The position numbers and the translations under genes were made by a program. From an uncultured Actinomyces sp. (lineage in GTDB: Bacteria; Actinomycetota; Actinomycetes; Actinomycetales; Actinomycetaceae): 11,564 nucleotides of DNA. The notes beneath the pieces are model-generated. The model made no database searches, was not told the DNA's origin, and was given only the letters and a program-made list of their open reading frames with translations. This document shows positions 6,106 to 11,564 of this stretch, in pieces. The stretch spans positions 1 through 11,564 of the forward strand of contig CALHZX010000076.1 in the NCBI GenBank assembly GCA_938040725.1. Reading direction: 5' to 3'. The stretch's first letter is position 1. Each line of letters opens with the position of its first letter.

Positions 6106-8142
6106 GTGACAAAAATAAAGTGTGTAAATGGTTTAGAGTATGAAGTTTTGTCGATTCTTGGTCAAGGTGGCCAAGGGACCGTTTGGCATGTGGTACGAGA
6201 GGGGCGCAAATATGCGATCAAAGAAATAACTCTTCGTTCCGGCAAAAAGTATAAAGCGCAAAATGAGCGCATTCGTCAAGAGGTTGAGTATTGTAAACAG
6301 TTTCATTCAGAAAACATTGTGCGCATTATCGACTCAGAAGAGCGTTTAGAGGATGAAGCTAATCAGGATGTTCTCCTTAGTTATGTGATGCCAATGTACT
6401 CATTTACGTTGAGAGATTGCATTGCGCCTGAAGTTAGTTTGGACACCAAATTTAGTCTACTTCGTCAGCTGTTTGGTGCGGTAGCGCAAATTCACGATGA
6501 TCATATTGTTCATAGAGATATAAAGCCGGAGAATGTTCTTGTTGGTAAGAGTTTCGAACACGCTGTATTAGCTGATTTTGGTATTGCCCATTTTGATCGT
6601 GCGGGTGTTACTGTAGATAATGATATGCTGATGAATAGATACTATTATGCTCCGGAGTAGCGCAAGGGGGTAGGGGCGACAAATGTTGCTTCGTCGGCTG
6701 ATGTGTTTTCGCTCGGACTCATTCTTAATGAGATGTTCACACTAAATGTTCCTCGCGGGGAATCCTATCTGAAAATCGCTGATGAGTATCCGCTTCTTTC
6801 GGAATTGGATGATTTAGTAGTAAAAATGACTGCGCAGGATCCGGATGAGCGCCTCGAAGCGAGGGTGGCAAAAGCGGAGCTGGAGCGCACTATTGAATCA
6901 TTTCAAAATTTGCTGAATCGTGTTGAAGATGAAGTGCGAGAGTCTAGTTGCTATAACTGGGAGCGGTGGTTCTGTGTTGGAGAAGAGCAAGCAGTTAACT
7001 GGAATAGTTCCCAACTTGCCGTGTCGCAGAAGGATGGCTCTGAAGTTTTTGAGCCTGTTCGGGAGTGGGGTGAGGGGCGAAGTGTGGAGCATGTTAGTGT
7101 GCTGCAATCTCTAGAAAGAGATGCTGCACCGTCTTTAGGGTGTTATCGGCGCAGTATTTGTCCTGGCCATGATGGCGAAGGTGTCCTTTTCAAAATTGAA
7201 ACCGACATCTATAGACAAGCAGCAGAGGATCTTCTCTTGGCCGACCGCCTAATCCACACTCTTTCTGTAGGTGAATGGGAGAGAGTGAATATCAATTATC
7301 GCCATAACATTCGCTTTTCTCCTGATGTTGAGTTGAAAAATGCGGTGGCGAGCGTTCAGGTATTGGAGGCGTGTCGGCGGAAGTTTAGGTATGAGGCAAA
7401 TGTCTATTCGAACTTTAGTGATTCTTGCTGGCGAGATCCATACTCGGATGGGCCTGAGAAGGATCATTTGATTGAGCTCGATCGGTGGCTTGAGGGTAAG
7501 CAGTTTAATCTTGACAGCTTTTGTGATTCCAATCATGTACATAGTTTGATTAGAAAGTACTTTGTCTCCTGTGGAAGAGAGCATTGTTCCGAGATTCTCG
7601 ATGATATGATGGCGGTGGAGGCACGTGTTGATAATATGCTTTCAATGTATGAGTCGGTAATCCAGCTCGCTTGTTATGTTGCTGTTGAGGTTTTTTCGAA
7701 ACTTCAGCAACAGGGGGTTCCTTATTGTATGGATGAAAATTTTTCGTTGGGGGATTATGTTATTCTTTCGGAAGTTACTCACTGGCCTTTGGAGTCTTTT
7801 TGTCGAACGAATGCGTATGCAAGGTCTCTCTGGAAGCCTGAATCGATGTATGCGGAAATGGCTAGCCCTGTCCTAAATGCCCTCATTGTTGACTATCCGC
7901 ATGCAATGTTTCGTTTTCAGGGTGATGATGCTTATGTCTATTTTTCGGATCATGAGGAGCATCAGCGCTTTGTTGATTGTGCGCTGGACTTTGGGCGTCA
8001 AGATTATGTGTTCGAAGGGGATGTGCAAAGCCTATTGCATACACGGTATAAGGGTCGAAACTTTGTTCATTATGTGTGGAGTCTTGGCTTCGATGTCAAT
8101 CGTACTCTTGCGATCATTCTTGGGCAGCGTTCTCTCTCGTGA
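6106..8142 (+). pseudogene. Serine/threonine protein kinase with long unknown C-terminal region, interrupted by in-frame TAG
   Basis: Read through one TAG (6658-6660), this is a single 678-residue frame. It starts at GTG 6106 after AAAAAAGGAG. The first 184 residues hold a eukaryotic-like kinase: glycine loop GQGGQG (19-24), catalytic Lys in YAIK (K39), probable helix-C Glu E59, catalytic loop HRDIKPEN (136-143), DFG (157-159) and YYYAPE (179-184). Then the TAG takes the place of the Gln of APEQ, one base change from CAG. After it the kinase C-lobe continues in the same frame (SSADVFSLGLILNEMFT, then DPDERLEARVAKAELE). Residues from about 275 to 678 are soluble and unlike any family I know. 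The TAG removes the C-lobe, so the gene is probably inactive unless the stop is read through or is a sequencing error. No proper restart site was found; GTG 6703 lacks a ribosome binding site. Codon use is AT-richer than that of all neighbours, which suggests recent transfer. Confidence 0.8.
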
Positions 8143-8164
8143 GTTTGGTGATCGTTCTTTCGCT

Positions 8165-8776
8165 CTAATGTGTGTTTTGAAGAGTATCTTCTATGAAGAG
8201 TATGTTCGATTGTGTCCGCCGGGTATCCCCGCGCAGGTAGAGGGTCAGGCCGATCGCGCCCGCCCCGATGAGGGCCGTGCCGAAGGCGGCGTTCGCGGAC
8301 AAGTCGATCGCGGGGATGCCCATGAGCATGCCGCAGAAGTAGGGGATCAGCCAGATCGTCCACACGGCCACGCTGAAGCGGTGGAAGCTCTCCATCGCTG
8401 CACGGTTCTTGCGCGCGAAAACCACTGTCGCCCATGCTGCGTGAATGATCATCAGGATGATCGCCAGCAGACCCGTCGCCGCGTGCGTGGGGTTCGCGGA
8501 TTCGCCTCGCGCAATGATTGACATGACCGCGGTGCCCGCTGTGTCGCACGCCAGGCCCAGGTAAAAGAAGACGAGGTGGCTCGTCTTGAGCGTGCCGGAG
8601 CGTCGCTCTGCGAACACGCCGATCGTGTAGAACACCAGCGCGAGAGTGATTGCCGTCGAGGCGATGCCGATCATGGCTGCACCATCCCATCGTGTCTGTA
8701 CGAACCTCCCGGTGAGATTCATCGTCACGATTGATGCTAGAAAACCGCTCGTGAACAACAAGATGCCCTTGTTCAC
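8165..8776 (-). CDS. HsmA/TIGR03987-family integral membrane protein
   Basis: A 203-residue polytopic membrane protein with about six hydrophobic segments: residues 4-24, 36-55, 67-88, 100-121, 135-154 and 163-182. Residues 36-152 match the HsmA/TIGR03987 family: ALVFYTIGVFAERRSG, HLVFFYLGLACDTAGTAVMS, TGLLAIILMIIHAAWATVV and FHRFSVAVWTIWLIPYFCGM. Its molecular role is not known to me. The family core would start at Met35; the GTG at 8776, 17 bases after the TetR stop, adds one more N-terminal segment and is chosen because the two genes look translationally coupled, though the ribosome binding site is weak. The last 18 codons (RRTQSNILFIEDTLQNTH) are AT-rich, unlike the rest of the gene, and meet the foreign block that ends here. 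The gene converges on the kinase gene with a 22-base gap. Confidence 0.8.
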   Translation of the reverse strand: MNKGILLFTSGFLASIVTMNLTGRFVQTRWDGAAMIGIASTAITLALVFYTIGVFAERRSGTLKTSHLVFFYLGLACDTAGTAVMSIIARGESANPTHAATGLLAIILMIIHAAWATVVFARKNRAAMESFHRFSVAVWTIWLIPYFCGMLMGIPAIDLSANAAFGTALIGAGAIGLTLYLRGDTRRTQSNILFIEDTLQNTH

Positions 8777-8793
8777 GGCTCGGTGGTCTCGTG

Positions 8794-9423
8794 TCAGTGT
8801 GCCTCGGTGCGGGAGTAGAGGCCCTTCTCCAGGAGTGTGAGGAGGAGGGCGGCGTCCCCCTCGCCGCGCTTGAGTGAGTCCATCATGGCGCGCATCGTGA
8901 ACTGGGCGATGGACGAGGCCGTGGTTCCCTCGGGCAGTGATGTCCAGTCGATGTGATTGTCCTGTTCGATGACTGCCTCAAGCTGAGCGCCCGCGTGGGT
9001 CAGGGCTGAGGTCATCGCGCCGTGTGCGGCCGCCAGGTCCTGCTTGGGGAGGTCGTCGCGATCGCGCAGCCATTCGTGGTGAAACTCCTCGAAAGACGCC
9101 TGCATCTGTCCCCAGAGTCTGCGGCAATACTCCACGTAGGGCTCCCCGGCCTCGACACGGCACAGCTCGCGGGAGAGCGAGCGCTCGAAATAGCGTTGCG
9201 CGGCGGCGACCATGATGGCGCTCTTCGAGGGGAAGAGCTTGTAGAGGTAGCCCACCGAGACCTCGGCATCCCTGGCGACGCCACGCGCCGAAATGGCGGC
9301 CAGTCCGCCTCGGTCGCCGATGCGGTAGGCCGCCTCGATGATCCGCTTGCGGCGCGTCCAGGCCTCCTCGTTCTTGATACTGGGCGCGCGTTCTTCCGGG
9401 TGGGCGGCGTGAAGCGTCTTCAT
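8794..9423 (-). CDS. TetR family transcriptional regulator
   Basis: A 209-residue repressor. After a 22-residue unstructured head, residues 24-38 form helix 1 and residues 44-63 (ISARGVARDAEVSVGYLYKL) the helix-turn-helix, followed by FPSKSAIM. The C-terminal half is a ligand and dimer domain with a probably amphipathic end (FTMRAMMDSLKRGEGDAALL). It resembles the divergent TetR at 9519 along its whole length, with shared blocks such as VSVGYLY/AVGSVYG, ELCRVEAGEPY/ELCAVRPGERF and MMDSL/VFDSL, so the two are probably old paralogues. The ATG at 9423 follows GAGAG. It is the first gene of an operon with the HsmA-family protein, which it presumably controls through the shared region at 9442-9487. 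Confidence 0.88.
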   Translation of the reverse strand: MKTLHAAHPEERAPSIKNEEAWTRRKRIIEAAYRIGDRGGLAAISARGVARDAEVSVGYLYKLFPSKSAIMVAAAQRYFERSLSRELCRVEAGEPYVEYCRRLWGQMQASFEEFHHEWLRDRDDLPKQDLAAAHGAMTSALTHAGAQLEAVIEQDNHIDWTSLPEGTTASSIAQFTMRAMMDSLKRGEGDAALLLTLLEKGLYSRTEAH

Positions 9424-9441
9424 GGCAGGTCTCTCATTTTG

Positions 9442-9469
9442 TTGACACGGGCCTGCGCAGGCCTATACT
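9442..9469 (+). promoter_or_regulatory. Promoter of the plus-strand TetR operon
   Basis: A consensus TTGACA (9442-9447), 16 bases and TATACT (9464-9469). The spacer is almost entirely the perfect 14-bp palindrome GGCCTGC/GCAGGCC (9450-9463). On the other strand TATAAT (9486-9481) may be the -10 box of the divergent TetR gene, so the two promoters probably overlap. Confidence 0.7.
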
Positions 9470-9481
9470 GAACACTGTTCA
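9450..9481. promoter_or_regulatory. Two adjacent operator palindromes between divergent TetR genes
   Basis: GGCCTGC/GCAGGCC (9450-9463, perfect, no gap) fills the promoter spacer. TGAACA-C-TGTTCA (9469-9481, perfect with one central base) covers the start-point region. They are two different sequences, as would be expected if each TetR paralogue had its own site in one shared control region. Confidence 0.6.
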
Positions 9482-9518
9482 TTATAGATTGTTGCAGGTA
9501 ATAAGACAGCAGGACATC

Positions 9519-10106
9519 GTGCTCAAACAAGTGATCGACCCGGAGAAAGTGGTCAGCCAGGCCTACGCCATCGCCTCGCGCGACGGCATCTCCGCGCTTT
9601 CCGTGCGCAAGGTCGCCACCGCGTGCGGTATCGCGGTCGGCTCGGTCTACGGCTACTTCCCGACCAAGGCGGACCTGACGGCCGCCGTGCTCACGCGCTT
9701 CTTTGGCGAGAACCTCTCCGACGAGCTGTGTGCCGTGCGCCCCGGCGAGCGCTTCGCCTCTTACGTGCGGCGATTCCGCGAAGCCCTATGCGTCGCGCGC
9801 GCCGGCATGAGCGTCGACTGGTTCGCTGAGATGCGCCGCCTACCCAGCAGCGAACAGGAGGCCCTCGAGGCTGTGCGCGCCCCCATGCTCGCCCACATCG
9901 AGCGCGGGCTCGCGCGCGTCCTCGACGCGGACGAGGCCGTGGATCGGTCCCGGCTCGTCGGCCCACTGAGTGCTGAGAGGCTGTGCCGCTACGTGCTGCG
10001 CGCCGTCTTCGACTCCCTCATGGAGGGCGACGAATGCGAGACGCTGTTCGCCCTCCTCGATGCCTCCCTGTATGACGACACCGTAGAAGAGGACACAACG
10101 AAATGA
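9519..10106 (+). CDS. TetR family transcriptional regulator (divergent paralogue)
   Basis: A 195-residue repressor. Helix 1 is residues 8-21; residues 28-47 (SVRKVATACGIAVGSVYGYF) are the helix-turn-helix, followed by PTKADL. GTG 9519 is chosen because AGCAGGA lies just upstream; an in-frame TTG at 9489 would lie only about 13 bases from the predicted transcription start and lacks a ribosome binding site. The protein looks like a diverged copy of the TetR encoded head to head at 9423, including the C-terminal block (RAVFDSLMEGDECETLFALLDASLY). Its stop overlaps the start of the next membrane protein gene (ATGA), so the two form an operon from the promoter at 9442-9469. Confidence 0.88.
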   Translation: MLKQVIDPEKVVSQAYAIASRDGISALSVRKVATACGIAVGSVYGYFPTKADLTAAVLTRFFGENLSDELCAVRPGERFASYVRRFREALCVARAGMSVDWFAEMRRLPSSEQEALEAVRAPMLAHIERGLARVLDADEAVDRSRLVGPLSAERLCRYVLRAVFDSLMEGDECETLFALLDASLYDDTVEEDTTK

Positions 10107-10558
10107 GTCGATTCCGCATCAAGAAGCAGTCCCTCATCGCCGTCGCCGGCATCGTCTGGCTGCTCGCCGGCCTGAACGTCGCGATCCTCGGCGTGCGCGC
10201 GGCCGTCGACATGCGCGGAGTCGCGGCGATTGTTTTCCTTGCGCTCGCGGGCGGCGCCATCGCCATCTTCTGTGCGTTCCATCCGATGTTTTCCAAGCTT
10301 GCCCAGAAGAACGCCCAGCGCATCGCCGACCTGGAGGGGGATCGTCACCATGTCGTGCGCTTCTTTGATCGCAAGAGCTACATGATGATGGCAATCATGA
10401 TGTCCTTCGGCATCGGAATGCGCGCCGCGGGCGTCTTCCCCGACTGGTTCATCGCCTTCTTCTATACGGGCCTGGGTGTGGCTCTCGCGCTCGCGGGTGC
10501 CAGCTACATCGCGCGCGGCGTGCGCGGCCGCGCCTGGGCGTTCCACGGGACCAACTGA
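10103..10558 (+). CDS. Small four-helix membrane protein, family not recognised
   Basis: A 151-residue protein with four predicted membrane segments: residues 11-33 (LIAVAGIVWLLAGLNVAILG), 40-58 (VAAIVFLALAGGAIAIFCA), 93-111 (around SYMMMAIMMSFGIGM) and 115-137 (WFIAFFYTGLGVALALAG). A basic, probably cytoplasmic loop lies between segments 2 and 3 (KLAQKNAQRIADLEGDRHH), and the tail is short and basic. There are no signal peptide or enzyme motifs. Its start overlaps the TetR stop by four bases, so it is co-translated with and most likely controlled by that regulator. Function unknown; by position it is the counterpart of the HsmA-family protein in the mirror-image operon. The hairpin at 10582-10603 ends the operon. 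Confidence 0.8.
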   Translation: MSRFRIKKQSLIAVAGIVWLLAGLNVAILGVRAAVDMRGVAAIVFLALAGGAIAIFCAFHPMFSKLAQKNAQRIADLEGDRHHVVRFFDRKSYMMMAIMMSFGIGMRAAGVFPDWFIAFFYTGLGVALALAGASYIARGVRGRAWAFHGTN

Positions 10559-10581
10559 GCGTTTCACGCTCTCCCAGCCAC

Positions 10582-10603
10582 GGCCTCGTCAATGGACGAG
10601 GCC
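10582..10603. terminator. Bidirectional hairpin between convergent genes
   Basis: GGCCTCGTC (10582-10590), a four-base loop AATG and GACGAGGCC (10595-10603) form a perfect 9-bp stem. It lies 24 bases after the membrane protein stop and also downstream of the minus-strand relE-like gene. The T run is poor on both sides, so its strength is uncertain. The stem is the same as the core of the hairpin at 3351-3380. Confidence 0.6.
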
Positions 10604-10635
10604 TCCTGCCGTTTATCGGTCAGCTCTCCTTGGGC

Positions 10636-10679
10636 GCCACGCGATTACCGCCAGTGGCGGTATAAATCTGGCGGTAATG
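10636..10679. repeat. 44-bp direct repeat, left copy, with TGGCGGTA half-sites
   Basis: It matches 11424-11467 at 38 of 44 positions in the same orientation. Inside are three copies of the octamer TGGCGGTA: one inverted (TACCGCCA, 10647-10654), and two direct (10656-10663 and 10670-10677). The outer pair gives an 11-bp inverted repeat, ATTACCGCCAG ... CTGGCGGTAAT. It lies 27 bases beyond the toxin stop. Confidence 0.75.
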
Positions 10680-10706
10680 CTGGATGATGCCGGTGTGGCC
10701 GCGAGA

Positions 10707-10973
10707 TCACTGGTAGATGTGTCGGTGGTGGCCAACTGCAAATACCTTGATGACGAGGCGGTCGTCTTCGATGACGCACAGGGCGCGGTAGTTGCCGATG
10801 CGGTAGCGCCACTCACCTGATTGGTTGGCGGTGAGGCCCTTGCCATGGGCTCGTGGATCGGCGCATCCCTGAAGATTCTTGTCGATCCAGGAGACAATTA
10901 GGCGAGCCTCGAACCGGTCCATTTTCCTCAGTTGTTTGAGGGCCGTGTCGCTGTACTCGACGGAGTAGGGCAT
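10707..10973 (-). CDS. Type II toxin, RelE/ParE superfamily
   Basis: An 88-residue toxin of normal RelE length. It opens MPYSVEYSDTALKQLRKMDR, the first strand and helix of the fold. It then has the signature block SGEWRYRIGNYRALCVIEDD (residues 52-71; RelE pattern W-R-x-R-x-G-x-YR), followed by LVIKVFAVGHHRHIYQ at the end (pattern V..VGHR..vY). RelE toxins cut mRNA in the ribosome; ParE members inhibit gyrase. The R-x-R-x-G-x-YR block and the GH(R)x-(I/V)Y ending point to the RelE side, though the two cannot be firmly separated by eye. ATG 10973 follows the antitoxin stop with no gap (TGAATG), so translation is coupled. The gene ends shortly before the left 44-bp repeat. Confidence 0.88.
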   Translation of the reverse strand: MPYSVEYSDTALKQLRKMDRFEARLIVSWIDKNLQGCADPRAHGKGLTANQSGEWRYRIGNYRALCVIEDDRLVIKVFAVGHHRHIYQ

Positions 10974-11189
10974 TCACAGTCCCAGTTCCACGAGTACCTG
11001 TTCGTGGGTGTGGCGAACGCCGTTGTCTGCAGCGATCGCCTCACGCAGAGTTGCAAGGTCCTGCTGGTCTTCGATTTTCTCGAAGACGGCGTCTCGAACG
11101 AAGTCGGAGATTGTTTTGCCCTCAAATGCGGCGTACTTGCGCACAACCTCGGCGTCGGTCTCGTCGAGCCGCATGGTCATGGTGGGCAT
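10974..11189 (-). CDS. Type II antitoxin, RelB-like ribbon-helix-helix protein
   Basis: A 71-residue antitoxin. MPTMTMRLDETDAEVVRKYA gives the DNA-binding strand (TMTMRL) and first helix. FEGKTISDFVRDAVFEKIED gives the second helix with the G-x-(T/S)-(I/V)-S-(D/E)-(F/L)-(V/I)-R pattern usual in short RelB-type antitoxins paired with RelE. The rest (DLATLREAIAADNG ... EQVLVELGL) is the toxin-binding part. ATG 11189 is chosen for the GGGAGG five bases upstream; the open frame continues back to 11456 but that part is non-coding in composition. The toxin gene starts on the base after the stop. The palindrome at 11207-11221 is the likely site of autoregulation. Confidence 0.85.
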   Translation of the reverse strand: MPTMTMRLDETDAEVVRKYAAFEGKTISDFVRDAVFEKIEDQQDLATLREAIAADNGVRHTHEQVLVELGL

Positions 11190-11206
11190 GGTGACCTCCC
11201 TCGTGT

Positions 11207-11221
11207 GAATACGGTGTATTC
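11207..11221. promoter_or_regulatory. Operator palindrome of the RelB-RelE operon
   Basis: GAATAC (11207-11212), GGT and GTATTC (11216-11221) make a perfect 6-3-6 inverted repeat 18 bases upstream of the antitoxin start, overlapping the -10 box. Confidence 0.6.
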
Positions 11222-11246
11222 TACGCTCCGTTGAAGCTTCGCCCAA
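11218..11246 (-). promoter_or_regulatory. Probable promoter of the RelB-RelE operon
   Basis: On the minus strand TTGGGC (11246-11241), 17 bases and TAGAAT (11223-11218) form a plausible promoter that starts about 20 bases before the antitoxin ATG at 11189. Confidence 0.5.
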
Positions 11247-11322
11247 GCGGGATTCTTCTGTGCGTCGCATCATGATGGGTCCTCGCCGGAGTGCTCGAAC
11301 AGTGAGTGTTACTGGCCTCGCT

Positions 11323-11564
11323 TCATGGGCGTTCCCTCCAGGTGGTGTCACGAATCCCGTTCCTGAACCCAGAGTAAGACGAGATGCCCTCATCTGCGTC
11401 CCGCCGATCGCCACCCACACGCCGCCACTCGGTTTCCGCCACTGGCGGTATAACACTGGCGGTAATGTCGTAGGGAAGAGCGAGGTGTGTATCGGTGACG
11501 ACCCGCCATACCTGGGATACCGACCAGGGCAGGTCGGCCTCGTGAATCACGCGAACTCGCGTCA
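11323..11564 (-). pseudogene. Possible truncated coding region at the right edge
   Basis: On the minus strand a frame is open from the right edge to TGA 11323. The first part (RVIHEADLPWSVSQVWRVVT and DTHLALPYDI) looks like real protein, and the pattern PWSVSQVWRVVTD is faintly like the first helix of SRPBCC-type ligand-binding domains; that match is weak. From about 11467 on, the frame runs into the right copy of the 44-bp repeat (ITASVIPPVAE) and then into low-quality sequence. This suggests that a gene was cut short where the repeat and the TA cassette begin. The start lies outside the window or at GTG 11550. Confidence 0.3.
11424..11467. repeat. 44-bp direct repeat, right copy, with TGGCGGTA half-sites
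   Basis: It matches 10636-10679 at 38 of 44 positions, same orientation, 788 bases away. The inverted half-site is degenerate (TTCCGCCA, 11434-11441) and the direct octamers TGGCGGTA lie at 11443-11450 and 11457-11464. The two copies enclose the complete RelB-RelE operon with its promoter. Confidence 0.75.

Noticed and set aside
6658..6660. A recoded stop codon (non-standard genetic code)
   Set aside because: Other genes in the window end normally with TAA, TAG or TGA, including TAG for the HsmA-family gene and the DUF2262 gene, so general TAG reassignment is excluded.
6703..8142. A separate gene starting at GTG 6703
   Set aside because: There is no ribosome binding site, and the first residues are the middle of the kinase C-lobe, in the same frame as the upstream half.
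8070..8690. A 206-codon minus-strand frame over the HsmA-family gene
   Set aside because: Arg/His/Gly-rich translation typical of a shifted frame; the overlapping frame gives clean membrane segments and family motifs.

Overview
The window looks like accessory DNA from a high-GC Gram-positive bacterium, most likely an actinomycete of the Actinomyces/Schaalia type. This is inferred from GC-rich codons, frequent GTG starts, strong GGAGG-type ribosome binding sites, TetR-rich regulation and several type II toxin-antitoxin (TA) modules. No rRNA, tRNA, CRISPR array or replication origin was seen.

Left part (1-1475): the 5' part of an ABC exporter permease runs off the left edge on the minus strand. 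Its TetR regulator lies just upstream on the same strand. The gap between them carries clustered ATTGAAT/ATTCAAT half-sites overlapping a probable promoter. Next, on the plus strand (1533-2816), is an unrecognised protein of about 430 residues with an R-x4-H motif of the HEPN ribonuclease type and an NTF2-like C-terminal region.

Middle (2817-5721): a gene-poor stretch holds an apparently broken small gene and a cluster of GGAACTCA half-sites. It is followed by a RelB/DinJ-type antitoxin with a PemK/MazF-type toxin (minus strand), a divergent Phd-Doc module (plus strand) and a DUF2262 protein. A visibly AT-richer block (about 5722-8215) follows. It carries a eukaryotic-like serine/threonine protein kinase with a long unrecognised C-terminal region, and its frame is interrupted by one in-frame TAG exactly where the usual Gln of the APEQ motif should be.

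Right part (8165-11564): two TetR genes that look like paralogues sit head to head around a shared promoter/operator region. Each is followed by a small polytopic membrane protein gene (an HsmA/TIGR03987-family protein on the minus strand, an unrecognised four-helix protein on the plus strand). After a bidirectional hairpin comes a RelE/ParE-RelB type TA module, flanked by two imperfect 44-bp direct repeats. The window ends inside a possible truncated gene.

Taken together, the window has two parts. One is a stability or defence-like accessory region: three TA modules, a HEPN-like protein, a kinase and a DUF2262 protein. The other is a set of TetR-controlled membrane functions. The best leads are the interrupted kinase with its unknown C-terminal half, the mixed-family RelB/DinJ-PemK pair, the HEPN/NTF2-like protein and the repeat-flanked RelBE cassette. 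No complete new system can be demonstrated from this sequence alone.
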